From an uncultured Patescibacteria group bacterium (lineage in GTDB: Bacteria; Patescibacteriota; Patescibacteriia; UBA2591; CALHIP01): a stretch of DNA of 43,891 bases. The first letter of the stretch is position 1. Every line of letters starts with the position of its first letter. Both the position numbers and the translations under genes were made by a program. This document shows, one piece after another, positions 1-8,038 of the stretch. The notes below the pieces were generated by a model. It ran no database searches. It saw nothing but the letters and a program-made list of their open reading frames with translations, and was not told the DNA's origin. The stretch lies in assembly GCA_938030745.1 (NCBI GenBank), contig CALHIP010000006.1, positions 1 to 43,891 on the forward strand, written 5' to 3'.

Positions 1-1
1 A

Positions 2-505
2 GGTTCAGATTATGATTTAGCAAGGATTAATTTAGAGAATAATACAATTATTTTCCGCTCCTTCAACCCCGCAGACGGTGGCGATGGGATTGCTTTGAGT
101 CGAGATGGTCGATATCTTTATTTAAATGTAAGTGAAAGAGACGAAATTATTATTGTTGATACTAACACTCTTTCAGAAGTAGGAAGAGTAGCCAGCTGTG
201 ATCGTCCCAGATGGGCAATAGGAGTCACTCCAGATAATCGATATCTTCTGGTTGGTTGTCCAGGAAGTAACTCTAATAACGTTTGTAAATATGAGATTTC
301 TTACCTTTCTCCATATTTAACCCTCAAAAATTGTACTCCGTATATAGATGATGCAAGATATGATTTAGCCATTACCAATGATAAACAATATGCTATTGTT
401 TCAGATAGTTCTTCTGATAAAATTCATAGAATTAACATCGATAATATGTCCATTTCATCAACTACTAGTTATGTTAATGATCCACGAGGTGTCTGTATCA
501 AATAA
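2..505 (+). CDS. beta-propeller repeat protein, 5'-truncated by window edge
   Basis: The frame is open from the first complete codon of the window to the TAA at 503-505, so the gene starts outside. The ~167 visible residues show repeats of the YVTN/NHL beta-propeller type: phrases such as SRDGRYLYLNV, TPDNRYLLVG and TNDKQYAIVSDSSSDKIHRI recur about every 40-45 residues, each a blade strand with a D/N-x-R/K-Y turn. Proteins like this are usually extracytoplasmic binding or scaffold proteins. No enzymatic motif is visible. The TTG at 95 is an internal codon and not a start. It is followed 28 nt later by two surface-type calcium-repeat proteins, which fits a cell-envelope cluster. The exact family cannot be named from this fragment. 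Confidence 0.7.
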   Translation, partial: GSDYDLARINLENNTIIFRSFNPADGGDGIALSRDGRYLYLNVSERDEIIIVDTNTLSEVGRVASCDRPRWAIGVTPDNRYLLVGCPGSNSNNVCKYEISYLSPYLTLKNCTPYIDDARYDLAITNDKQYAIVSDSSSDKIHRINIDNMSISSTTSYVNDPRGVCIK

Positions 506-533
506 AAATTATTTTTCTATAATTTAAAAACTT

Positions 534-1043
534 ATGCCTGAAGAATTAAAACCAAAAGAAATAAAACCAGCTGAGCCAGTAAAAATTGCTTTACCAAAAG
601 AATTTATTCGCAAAAAAAGCGGGATTCCAAAACTTTTAGCTTATGCTCTGATTATTTTATTTGTTTTTTTTGGCTTAAGTTTTCTTTTTGCCTATTTTGG
701 TATTTTAAAATTAGGGAAAAAACAACTTTTAGTTAATCAACAAATTACTCAAGAAAGACAAACAAGAATTGAGGCTTCTTCAGTTTTTGATTCAGATGGT
801 GATGGTTTGACTGACGAAGAGGAAAAAACTTTAGGAACAAATGTCAATTTGGTTGATTCGGATCAAGATGACCTTTTTGATTATGAAGAAGTAAAGGTTT
901 ATCAAACAGATCCATTAAATCCTGATACAGATAATGATGGTTATTCAGATGGCAATGAGGTTAAAGCAGGTTATAATCCAAAAGATCCAACAAAAGGTGC
1001 AAAACTTCTTGATTTATTAAAAGAAATAGAAAAGTCAAAATAA
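534..1043 (+). CDS. membrane-anchored protein with thrombospondin type 3-like calcium-binding repeats
   Basis: A 169-aa protein with a short cytoplasmic N-terminus, one hydrophobic segment at about residues 33-55, and an extracytoplasmic part. That part carries acidic repeats of the thrombospondin type 3/dockerin-like kind: DSDGDGLTDEEE, DSDQDDLFDYEE and DTDNDGYSDGNE. Each has the D-x-D-x-D-G-x-x-D/S calcium-loop pattern. The last repeat ends in GYNPKDPTKGA, a usual ending in this repeat family. A TATAAT box at 518-523 ends 10 nt before the ATG, so the message may have almost no leader; no clear -35 is visible. The function is probably structural or adhesive at the cell surface, and this is inference from the repeats. 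It is followed 5 nt later by a related protein. Confidence 0.75.
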   Translation: MPEELKPKEIKPAEPVKIALPKEFIRKKSGIPKLLAYALIILFVFFGLSFLFAYFGILKLGKKQLLVNQQITQERQTRIEASSVFDSDGDGLTDEEEKTLGTNVNLVDSDQDDLFDYEEVKVYQTDPLNPDTDNDGYSDGNEVKAGYNPKDPTKGAKLLDLLKEIEKSK

Positions 1044-1048
1044 AATTT

Positions 1049-2362
1049 ATGTTTGAAGAAAAAGAAAATTTAAAATCCGACCAGGAAACTCCAGAAGAAA
1101 TTCATGTCATGCCTGACTATCTAAAAGAAAAGAAAAGACCTAAAATTTGGTTAGAAAAAAAGCCAAAGAAAAGTTTTCCTTTTTGGCTAATTTGGATTTT
1201 GATTAGTTTACCAATTATTGGTTTTGCTATTGTTTTTTATTTCCAGCCAAATCTAATTTTTTCCCTTTTTACTGAAAAAGAAAGGCCAAAATTAATTAAT
1301 CAGCCAATTATTGTTAATCAACCAATTATTAATCAACCAGAAGTTCCCTCTCCTTCATTAGTTTCTCCAGAACAAACTATTAAAGCCGAATTAAAAAAAG
1401 ACGATGAAATTATTCTTTCAGCTGAGCTCTATTTACCAGAAGGAGCATTAAAGAGTAATGAAAAATTAAATTTAACAATTGATCTTTTTGAAGGACCTGA
1501 GGAAAAATACAAAATTGTCGGTGGTCTAATTAAGACTTCTCCTTTGATTGAAATTTTAAAACCATTGAAATTAAAAATTTTTTATTCAGAAAAGGAAATA
1601 GAATCTTTTTGGGAAGATGATTTAAAGATTGGTTATTTAAGAGACAATTTCTGGCTGATTCTTCCAACAGAGATTGATATTGAAAATAATATTTTAACAA
1701 CAGATCTTTCTTCACTTTATTCTGGAATATTTGCTCCTTTAGTTTTAAAAGAAAAAACTATAAGAACAAAAGAAACTCAGGAAATCGCGCCAGGAATTTT
1801 TTTTGCTGAAGATACTGATAATGATGGTTTAACTGATAAAGAAGAAGAGATCTTTAAAACTGATAAAAATAATCCTGATACTGATAATGATAGTTTCTCA
1901 GATGGTTCAGAGATAATTAATTTGTATAATCCATTAGAAGGAAGTGGAGCAAAATTAGCTGATTCTGGTTTAGTTAAAATTTATAGTAATGAAACCTTCA
2001 ACTATTCTCTTTTTTATCCTGAACCATTTTTGCCAAAGATGATGCCTGAAAGTGAAGATAAAGAATTAATCATTTCTACTGAGACAGGTGAATTCTTCTC
2101 TTTAGTTGTTATTGATAATCCAGAAAAAATTTCTGTTGGAGATTGGTATAAAAAACAGGTCAAAGAATTAGAACCAGAGAAATTTAAAAAAACAACTGTT
2201 GATGGTTATGAAGCTGTTTGGAGTTTAGATGGTCTAACTTTATATTTTGGCAAAGAAGATAAAATCTTTGCTTTTACTTATAATATTGGTGCAGAAAAAA
2301 AAGCAAATTTCAAATCAACTTTCTTAATGATGATAAAAAGTTTTAGATTTCTATCAGAGTAA
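1049..2362 (+). CDS. membrane-anchored protein with calcium-binding repeats (437 aa)
   Basis: One transmembrane segment lies at about residues 43-66 after a charged, Pro/Lys-rich cytoplasmic tail. A low-complexity linker (NQPIIVNQPIINQPEVPSP) leads into a beta-rich domain at about 110-240. Two thrombospondin type 3-like repeats follow at about 255-295 (DTDNDGLTDKEE and DTDNDSFSDGSE). The C-terminal domain of about 130 residues is of unknown family and contains YSLFYPEPF and GDWYKKQVKELEP. The calcium repeats match those of the preceding gene, so the two are probably paralogues or partners in one envelope structure. No catalytic motif was recognised. An ORF on the opposite strand is a shadow of the AT-rich coding sequence. 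Confidence 0.7.
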   Translation: MFEEKENLKSDQETPEEIHVMPDYLKEKKRPKIWLEKKPKKSFPFWLIWILISLPIIGFAIVFYFQPNLIFSLFTEKERPKLINQPIIVNQPIINQPEVPSPSLVSPEQTIKAELKKDDEIILSAELYLPEGALKSNEKLNLTIDLFEGPEEKYKIVGGLIKTSPLIEILKPLKLKIFYSEKEIESFWEDDLKIGYLRDNFWLILPTEIDIENNILTTDLSSLYSGIFAPLVLKEKTIRTKETQEIAPGIFFAEDTDNDGLTDKEEEIFKTDKNNPDTDNDSFSDGSEIINLYNPLEGSGAKLADSGLVKIYSNETFNYSLFYPEPFLPKMMPESEDKELIISTETGEFFSLVVIDNPEKISVGDWYKKQVKELEPEKFKKTTVDGYEAVWSLDGLTLYFGKEDKIFAFTYNIGAEKKANFKSTFLMMIKSFRFLSE

Positions 2363-2386
2363 ACTTATGCCATAAGATTGGTGGTT

Positions 2387-2782
2387 ATGGTTGAAATTAA
2401 TAATTTAACAAAAAATAAAATTCCAAAATTTTTTCTTGAAAAATTTATTAAAAAAATTTTAAAAAAATTAAAAATAAAAAAAGATCTCTCGGTTGCCTTC
2501 GTTAATGAAAAAGAAATTAAAAAACTTAATAAAAGATATCTTAAAAGAAATAGGGCAACCGATGTTTTATCTTTTCCTGGAGAAAATAAATTTTTAGGAG
2601 AAATTGTTATTTGCCTGCCACAAGCAAAAAAACAAGCAAAAAAAGAAAAACATCCACTAATTAAAGAAATAAAAATTTTAATTATCCACGGTATCCTCCA
2701 TTTGATAGGTTTTGATCATCAAAAAGAAAAAGATAAAAAGAAAATGTTTGAAAAAGAAAAAGAATTATATGAAGTTTGTTGA
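2387..2782 (+). CDS. ybeY: endoribonuclease YbeY (rRNA maturation factor)
   Basis: 131 aa, close to the usual 140-160 of the family. The diagnostic zinc motif H-G-x-L-H-L-x-G-x-D-H is present as HGILHLIGFDH at residues 101-111. The upstream part keeps the family pattern with NKRYLKRNRATDVLSFPGE. YbeY is a metal-dependent single-strand endoribonuclease needed for 16S rRNA 3' maturation and ribosome quality control. The frame can be extended to TTG at 2378, but the ATG at 2387 is the better start. The end overlaps the true start of dgkA by 14 nt, which suggests translational coupling. A three-codon ATG-CCA-TAA lies just upstream at 2366-2374 and is probably chance. Confidence 0.93.
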   Translation: MVEINNLTKNKIPKFFLEKFIKKILKKLKIKKDLSVAFVNEKEIKKLNKRYLKRNRATDVLSFPGENKFLGEIVICLPQAKKQAKKEKHPLIKEIKILIIHGILHLIGFDHQKEKDKKKMFEKEKELYEVC

Positions 2783-3131
2783 TTTTAACCTTCTTAAAAA
2801 AAGTTTTTCTGATGCAAAAAAAGGATTATTTTATAGTTTTCGTCATGAACAAAATTTTCGAATTGGAACAATTATTGGTCTAATAGTAATGATTTTTGCT
2901 TTTTATTTCCCCTTGTCAATTGGCCAAAAAGTTACTATTATTTTATTAATTGCTTTATTTTTGATTTTAGAACTTTTAAATTCAGTTTTAGAAAGAACAA
3001 TTGACCTTTTAAAACCAAAGATAGATCCAGCAATTGGAATAATTAAACAGATGATGTCAGGGATTGTCTTGTTAGTTGTTATTTTTTCTGTTATCATTGG
3101 TCTGATTATCTTTATTCCTTATTTTATTTAA
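2769..3131 (+). CDS. dgkA: diacylglycerol/undecaprenol kinase family membrane protein
   Basis: 120 aa, the normal size for this small trimeric membrane kinase. An amphipathic N-terminus (SFSDAKKGLFYSFRHEQNFRI) precedes three hydrophobic helices. The family signature E-x-x-N-S-x-x-E is seen as ELLNSVLERTID, which holds the catalytic and metal-binding acidic residues, followed by KQMMSGIVLL. Members phosphorylate diacylglycerol or, in most non-proteobacterial lineages, undecaprenol, feeding the lipid carrier of cell-wall synthesis. The substrate cannot be decided here. The frame is open from 2712, but those codons encode only a poly-Lys stretch inside ybeY. The ATG at 2769 gives the family N-terminus and overlaps ybeY by 14 nt. 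Confidence 0.9.
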   Translation: MKFVDFNLLKKSFSDAKKGLFYSFRHEQNFRIGTIIGLIVMIFAFYFPLSIGQKVTIILLIALFLILELLNSVLERTIDLLKPKIDPAIGIIKQMMSGIVLLVVIFSVIIGLIIFIPYFI

Positions 3132-3135
3132 ATTT

Positions 3136-4347
3136 ATGAAAGAAAAATTTATTGTTGGTTTAGATTTAGGTTCTTCCCAGATAAAAACTGCTGTTGGTTT
3201 AGCTCAAGAAAAGGGAATTGAAATAGTTGCTGTAACTGAAGAATTATCTCAAGGAATAAATAAAGGATTAATTACTGATCTAGAAGAAACTGTTAGTTCT
3301 CTTTCCCGAGCCTTAGAAAAAACAGAAAAAATGATTGGTAGACCAATTAATAGTGCTTGTGTCGGTATTTCTGGTACCCATATTATTTCTCAAACCTCAA
3401 GAGGAGTTGTTGCTGTAAGTGATGCCCATGGCGAAATAAAAGAAGAAGATATCTCCAGAGTTTTAGAAGCAGCTCAAACAGTTGCTACTCCACCAAATTA
3501 TGAGATTTTACATATTATTCCTCTTTCTTTTACTATTGATTCCCAACCAGGAATAAAAGATCCTTTAGGAATGACCGGTGTTCGCTTAGAAGTTGAGGCA
3601 TTAGTTGTTGAGGGTCTTTCTAACCAGATCAAAAATTTTATTAAATGTTTAACTCGAACAGGATTATTAATTGATGATTTAGTTTTTTCTCCTTTAGCAA
3701 CAGCAATTGCTGTTTTAGACTCAAAACAAAAAGAATTAGGAGTAGCAGTTTTAAATTTAGGAGCGACAACCTCAAGTTTAATCGTTTATGAGGAAGGTGA
3801 TATTTTGATGGCTAAAATTTTACCAATTGGTTCAAGGCATATTACTTCTGATATTGCTATTGGTTTAAGAATTCCAATTGAGTTAGCTGAGTCAATTAAA
3901 CTTCTTTACGGCTCAGCTATTCCAAATGAAATTTCAAAAGAAGAAAAAATAGATCTATCTGAATTAGATGAAAAAGAGAAAATTATTTTTTCTAAAAAAC
4001 AAATAGCTGAAATTATTGAGGCAAGAGCAGAAGAAATTTTTAAATTAGCAGATAAAGAATTAAATTTAATAAAAAGAAGTGGTAAACTTCCAGCTGGAAT
4101 TGTTTTAACTGGTGGTGGAGCAAAACTTTATGGATTAGATTCTTTAGCTAAGAAAGTTTTTAGGTTACCGGCATCAATTGGCTATCCAAAAAATGTTATC
4201 TTTTCTATTGAGAAAGCAAATGATCCAGCATTCTCAACAGCTATTGGTTTAGTTATCTGGGCAAAAGAATCAATTAGCAAAAAAGAAAAAAAACCTTCTA
4301 TTTTAAAGAATTTTTTCAAAAATATTTTAAAAAAATTTTTAGTATGA
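3136..4347 (+). CDS. ftsA: cell division protein FtsA
   Basis: 403 aa, actin-fold ATPase that tethers FtsZ to the membrane. Visible motifs are the phosphate-1 loop GLDLGSSQIKTAVG at the N-terminus, the 1C-subdomain region with GIS.THIISQ, phosphate-2 LNLGATTSSLIVYEEG, and the adenosine motif GIVLTGGGAKLYGL. The C-terminus ends in a basic amphipathic stretch (KPSILKNFFKNILKKFLV) that fits the membrane-targeting helix of FtsA. The stop overlaps the ftsZ start by 4 nt (ATGA at 4344-4347), the classic coupled ftsA-ftsZ arrangement. The gene starts 4 nt after dgkA, so a ybeY-dgkA-ftsA-ftsZ operon is likely. Confidence 0.97.
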   Translation: MKEKFIVGLDLGSSQIKTAVGLAQEKGIEIVAVTEELSQGINKGLITDLEETVSSLSRALEKTEKMIGRPINSACVGISGTHIISQTSRGVVAVSDAHGEIKEEDISRVLEAAQTVATPPNYEILHIIPLSFTIDSQPGIKDPLGMTGVRLEVEALVVEGLSNQIKNFIKCLTRTGLLIDDLVFSPLATAIAVLDSKQKELGVAVLNLGATTSSLIVYEEGDILMAKILPIGSRHITSDIAIGLRIPIELAESIKLLYGSAIPNEISKEEKIDLSELDEKEKIIFSKKQIAEIIEARAEEIFKLADKELNLIKRSGKLPAGIVLTGGGAKLYGLDSLAKKVFRLPASIGYPKNVIFSIEKANDPAFSTAIGLVIWAKESISKKEKKPSILKNFFKNILKKFLV

Positions 4348-5435
4348 AAAAGAAAGAGGCTAAAAAAGATATTTTAGTTGGAATTAAGGTTTTAGGAATT
4401 GGTGGTTCTGGTTCAAATATTGTTAATCGTATCTATCGTCAAAAAATTAAAGGAATTGAGTTTTTTGCTTTAAATACTGATCTTCAAGCTTTAAGAAAGA
4501 TTAATGGACCAAAAAAGATTCAAATTGGCAAAAATATCTGTCATGGTTTAGGAACAGGAATGAATCCGGATCTAGGTAGACAAGCAGCTGAAGAGTCAAA
4601 AAGTGAAATTGAAGAGATATTAAAAGGAGCAGACCTAGTTTTTATTACTGGCGGATTTGGCGGTGGAACTTGTTCTGGAGCTGCTCCAGTTGTTGCTGAA
4701 ATTTCAAAAAATTTAGGGATTTTAACTATTGCTGTCATTACTACTCCTTTTTCCTTTGAAGGAAAAATAAGGAAAGAGATTACTGAGACTGCTTTAGATG
4801 AGATAAAAAATAAAGTTGACAGCTTAATTGTTATTTCAAATGATCGTTTACTTTCTTTAGTTAACAAAGAAACTTCTCTTATTGATTCCTTTTCTTTATC
4901 TGATAATATTTTAAAAAATGCAATTTTAGGAATTTCCGATTTAATTATCTCACCTGGCTTAATCAATGTTGACTTTGCTGATATAAAGACTATAATGGAA
5001 AACTCTGGTCAGGCTTTAATAGGTATTGGTCATGGCTCAGGCGAGGAAAGAGCAGTTTTAGCAGCAAAAGAAGCATTGGAAAATCCTCTTTTAAGCTTAA
5101 GTTTAACTGGAGCAAAAAACATTCTTTTTTCTATCAAAGGTGGAAAAGATCTAACTCTTTACGAAGTTAATGAAGCAGCAAAAATTATTACTTCTAATGC
5201 TAATGAAGAAGCAAAAATAATTTTTGGTGCTATTATTGATGAAAATTTAAAAGATGAGGTAGAAATTGTGGTAATTGTTTCTGGCTTAACAAAAGAAGAA
5301 AAAAAAGAATTTATTCCTTTAGGCGAAATTCCTAAAGAAAGTCTCAAAGAGGTAGCCAAAGAAATAGAAGAAAAAACAAAAGAAGAAAAAGAGTTAGAAA
5401 TCCCTGCTTTTTTAAGAAAGAAGATAAAATATTAA
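4344..5435 (+). CDS. ftsZ: cell division protein FtsZ
   Basis: 363 aa tubulin-like GTPase that forms the division ring. Present are the T1 loop GIGGSGSN (about 18-25), the T4 nucleotide loop, the T7 catalytic loop NVDFADIKTIM, and a C-terminal conserved peptide IPAFLRKK at the very end that would bind FtsA. The T4 signature normally reads GGGTGTG, but here it is GGGTCSG, with Cys at residue 110 (codon TGT at 4671-4673) in place of the invariant Gly. The linker before the C-terminal peptide is rich in Glu and Lys. It is coupled to ftsA and followed 4 nt later by nrdD. The identity is clear; the effect of the Cys is unknown. Confidence 0.97.
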   Translation: MKKKEAKKDILVGIKVLGIGGSGSNIVNRIYRQKIKGIEFFALNTDLQALRKINGPKKIQIGKNICHGLGTGMNPDLGRQAAEESKSEIEEILKGADLVFITGGFGGGTCSGAAPVVAEISKNLGILTIAVITTPFSFEGKIRKEITETALDEIKNKVDSLIVISNDRLLSLVNKETSLIDSFSLSDNILKNAILGISDLIISPGLINVDFADIKTIMENSGQALIGIGHGSGEERAVLAAKEALENPLLSLSLTGAKNILFSIKGGKDLTLYEVNEAAKIITSNANEEAKIIFGAIIDENLKDEVEIVVIVSGLTKEEKKEFIPLGEIPKESLKEVAKEIEEKTKEEKELEIPAFLRKKIKY

Positions 5436-5439
5436 AAAT

Positions 5440-7569
5440 ATGAAAATAACCGAAGTAAAAAAAAGAGATGGTTCAATTGTCCCTTTTGAGCCAACAAAAA
5501 TTCAAGAAGCAATTTTTAAAGCTTTAACAGCAACTGGTGAAGGTGATGGAAGAAAAGCAAAAAGATTGGCTAACAAGGTAATAAAAATTTTGACTCGCAG
5601 ATTTAAAAAAGGTGAAATTCCCCATGTAGAACAGATTCAGGATATTGTCGAAGAAGTCTTAATTTTAGAAGGTTTGGTTGAAACAGCTAAAGCCTATATT
5701 TTGTATCGAGAACAAAGAAGAAGAATTAGAGAAACAGTAGCAATTGTTGATGAATCAACAGAGATGATTGATCGCTATATCCAAGAATTAGATTGGCAAG
5801 TTCAGGAAAATGCTAACATGACTTTTTCTTTACAAGGACTTAATCAATATGCAATCAAAGAAATAACAAAAAAATATTGGTTAAATAAAATTTATCCAAA
5901 AGAAATTAGAGAAGCAGCTTTAAACGAAGATTTTCATATCCACAATCTTGAAACACTTGCTTGTTATTGCATGGGTTGGGATCTTTACGATTTATTAGTT
6001 CGAGGATTTGGAGGTGTTCCTGGCAAATTGGAATCTCGACCAGCCAAACATTTCAAAACCGCTTTAGGTCAATTAGTTAATTTTTTATATACTCTTCAAG
6101 GTGAAAGTGCTGGCGCTCAAGCAGTTTCTAATTTCGATACGCTTTTAGCTCCTTTTATCAGATACGATAACTTGAATTATTTTCAAGTAAAACAGGCAAT
6201 GCAAGAATTTTTACATAACTGCATGGTGCCAACAAGGGTTGGTTTTCAAACACCATTTATAAATGTTTCTTTAGATATTAAAGTTCCTGAATTTTACAAA
6301 AATCAACCAGTAATTATTGGTGGAAAACCACAAGATAAAACCTATGGCGAATTTCAAGAAGAAATGAATATGTTTATTCGAGCTTTCTATGAAGTTTTAA
6401 TGGAAGGTGATGCAAAAGGAAGACCATTTACTTTTCCAATTCCAACAATTTCAATTACCAAAGACTTTGATTGGAATAACCCAGCTTTAGATCCATTATG
6501 GGAGGCAACGGCAAAATATGGTGTAAACTATTTTTCAAATTTCATTCAGTCAGATATGAAACCAGAAGATTTCAGAAGTATGTGTTGCCGACTTCGTTTA
6601 GATAATAAAGAACTTTACAAAAGGGGAGGTGGATTATTTGGTTCAGCACCTTTAACCGGAAGTATCGGTGTTGTCACTATCAATATGCCTCGGATTGGTT
6701 ATCTTTCAAAAACAAAAAAAGAATTTTTTGAAAGATTAGGTTATTTAATGGATTTAGCAAAAAAAAGTTTAGAAATTAAAAGAAAAGCTTTAGAAAACTT
6801 TATGGAAAAGGGGCTTTATCCTTATTCAAGATATTATTTAGAACCAGTGAAAAAAATAAGAGGCTCTTATTTTGGAAATCATTTCTCTACTATTGGTCTG
6901 ATGGGAATGAATGAAGCACTTTTGAATTTTATCGGCGAAAACATTGCTTCAAAAAGAGGAAGAAGATTTACTTTAGAGGTTTTAGATTTTATGAGAGAAA
7001 GATTAGTTAAATATCAAGAAGAAACTGGCAATTTATATAATCTTGAAGCTACTCCTGGTGAAGGAACAGCTTATCGTCAAGCAAAAATTGATAAAGAAAA
7101 ATATCCAGATATTATTACTGCCGGAACGAAAGAAGTTCCTTATTATACAAACTCGACAATGCTTCCAGTAAATTTCACTGATGATATCTTTGAAGCTTTA
7201 GAACTTCAAGATGAGATTCAGTGTAAATATACTGGCGGTGTTGTTTTCCATGTTTTTTTAGGAGAGAAAATCTCTGATCCTCAAACAGCAAAGAATTTAG
7301 TTAAAAAAATTTTTGAGAATTTTAAATTACCATATATCACCCTTACCCCAACCTTTTCAATTTGTCCAACTCATGGCTATTTAGAGGGAGAACATTTTGA
7401 GTGTCCAAAATGTATTATTAAACAACCTTGTGAAGTTTATTCAAGAGTTGTTGGTTATTTAAGACCAGTTGGGCAATGGAATAAAGGAAAACAACAAGAA
7501 TTTCATGATCGATTAGAGTTTAAATTAAAAGAAAAAGCTCCTAAAAAGCAAAAAATTGCTTCAAAATAA
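5440..7569 (+). CDS. nrdD: anaerobic ribonucleoside-triphosphate reductase (class III)
   Basis: 709 aa glycyl-radical enzyme reducing NTPs to dNTPs without oxygen. An N-terminal ATP-cone (VKKRDGSIVPFEPTKIQEAI) should give allosteric control. The catalytic barrel follows, and the C-terminus holds a zinc site and the radical loop. Zinc ligand candidates are C642-x2-H645 and C655-x2-C658 (CPTHGY, CPKC), with C664 nearby. The radical loop is SRVVGYLRP with Gly672 as the predicted radical site. Its activase nrdG lies 0.5 kb downstream, separated by a DNA-binding protein gene and a tRNA. No class I or II reductase is seen in the window. This suggests an anaerobic or fermentative life. Confidence 0.97.
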   Translation: MKITEVKKRDGSIVPFEPTKIQEAIFKALTATGEGDGRKAKRLANKVIKILTRRFKKGEIPHVEQIQDIVEEVLILEGLVETAKAYILYREQRRRIRETVAIVDESTEMIDRYIQELDWQVQENANMTFSLQGLNQYAIKEITKKYWLNKIYPKEIREAALNEDFHIHNLETLACYCMGWDLYDLLVRGFGGVPGKLESRPAKHFKTALGQLVNFLYTLQGESAGAQAVSNFDTLLAPFIRYDNLNYFQVKQAMQEFLHNCMVPTRVGFQTPFINVSLDIKVPEFYKNQPVIIGGKPQDKTYGEFQEEMNMFIRAFYEVLMEGDAKGRPFTFPIPTISITKDFDWNNPALDPLWEATAKYGVNYFSNFIQSDMKPEDFRSMCCRLRLDNKELYKRGGGLFGSAPLTGSIGVVTINMPRIGYLSKTKKEFFERLGYLMDLAKKSLEIKRKALENFMEKGLYPYSRYYLEPVKKIRGSYFGNHFSTIGLMGMNEALLNFIGENIASKRGRRFTLEVLDFMRERLVKYQEETGNLYNLEATPGEGTAYRQAKIDKEKYPDIITAGTKEVPYYTNSTMLPVNFTDDIFEALELQDEIQCKYTGGVVFHVFLGEKISDPQTAKNLVKKIFENFKLPYITLTPTFSICPTHGYLEGEHFECPKCIIKQPCEVYSRVVGYLRPVGQWNKGKQQEFHDRLEFKLKEKAPKKQKIASK

Positions 7570-7598
7570 TTCTTCAATATTTATTTGATTTTATTTAA

Positions 7599-7610
7599 TG
7601 TGTTAACACA
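7599..7610. promoter_or_regulatory. 12-bp perfect palindrome (TGTGTTAACACA), probable operator of the YerC-like gene
   Basis: TGTGTT/AACACA is a perfect inverted repeat ending 8 nt before the ATG at 7619. A TTGATT at 7585-7590 could be a weak -35, which would put the palindrome in the promoter spacer, a normal repressor position. The same core recurs in a longer 20-bp palindrome on the other side of the regulator gene. That it binds the regulator's product is inference from position and symmetry. Confidence 0.6.
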
Positions 7611-7618
7611 ATAATTGT

Positions 7619-7897
7619 ATGACTTGGCAGACAAAAGAAACAACAGAACTTTTCAAAGCAATTTTGAAATTAAAAACAGTTGAAGAAGCAGAAAAATTTT
7701 TTCGTGATTTATGTACTCTTCAGGAAATTTATGAAATGTCAAAGAGATGGCAGGCAGCAAAAATGATTGACCAAGGATTACCTTTTCGAGAAATTGCTGA
7801 AAAATTAAAAATGAGTACAACTACAATTGCCCGTGTTGCCCATTGGCTCCATTATGGTGAAGGAGGTTACCGCCTTATTTTAGAAAGGATGAAATAG
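7619..7897 (+). CDS. TrpR-like (YerC/YecD family) DNA-binding protein
   Basis: 92 aa helical protein of the Trp-repressor superfamily, YerC/YecD type. The HTH reads PFREIAEKLKMSTTTIARV at about residues 55-73, followed by the family ending LHYGEGGYRLIL. Upstream, LCTLQEIYEMSKRWQAAKMI matches the dimerisation helices, where TrpR has LxTxDER. It sits between nrdD and tRNA-His/nrdG, with palindromic TGTGTTAACACA sites on both sides (7599-7610, 7973-7992). The best inference is a local autoregulator that also controls the anaerobic reductase activase. Its ligand is unknown; tryptophan is not implied, because YerC-type proteins are not shown by sequence to bind it. There is no Shine-Dalgarno. Confidence 0.88.
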   Translation: MTWQTKETTELFKAILKLKTVEEAEKFFRDLCTLQEIYEMSKRWQAAKMIDQGLPFREIAEKLKMSTTTIARVAHWLHYGEGGYRLILERMK

Positions 7898-7946
7898 AAA
7901 ATGAAATAAATTTAATTTATAAATTGGTAGTGATTTATGTTTCATC

Positions 7947-7974
7947 TTGGCAATTTTATTTTGAGTAATATATT
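7947..7974 (+). promoter_or_regulatory. possible upstream promoter for tRNA-His/nrdG (TTGGCA-16-TATATT)
   Basis: TTGGCA at 7947-7952 and TATATT at 7969-7974 are spaced 16 bp. The -10 runs into the 20-bp palindrome at 7973-7992, so a protein bound there would block the start site. This is weaker than the promoter at 8001-8029 and is only a candidate. Confidence 0.35.
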
Positions 7975-7992
7975 AATGTGTTAACACATTAA
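7973..7992. promoter_or_regulatory. 20-bp perfect palindrome, probable operator upstream of tRNA-His/nrdG
   Basis: TTAATGTGTT/AACACATTAA is a perfect 20-bp inverted repeat. It contains the same TGTGTTAACACA core as the site in front of the YerC-like gene. It lies 8 bp upstream of a good -35 box (8001). These two are the only full copies I found in the window, and both flank the regulator gene. Function as an operator is inferred. Confidence 0.7.
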
Positions 7993-8000
7993 GGAATCTC

Positions 8001-8029
8001 TTTACATTTTTAAAAAAATTTAATAAAAT
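8001..8029 (+). promoter_or_regulatory. promoter for tRNA-His and nrdG (TTTACA-17-TAAAAT)
   Basis: TTTACA at 8001-8006 and TAAAAT at 8024-8029 with 17-bp spacing, ending 9 nt before the tRNA 5' end. The short distance implies transcription starts almost at the tRNA. Confidence 0.65.
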
Positions 8030-8038
8030 AAAAAAAAT

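Noticed and set aside
2366-2374. ATG-CCA-TAA mini-ORF before ybeY
   Set aside because: A three-codon frame is expected often by chance in such DNA, and there are no supporting signals.
4541-4966. 141-aa minus-strand ORF across ftsZ
   Set aside because: It is a shadow of the ftsZ codons; its sequence shows no family features.
7973-7992. 20-bp palindrome as an NrdR box
   Set aside because: NrdR boxes are paired, different 16-bp sequences (ACAC...TGTGT type with an AT-rich centre); this is a single TGTGTT/AACACA symmetric site that recurs next to the YerC-like gene.
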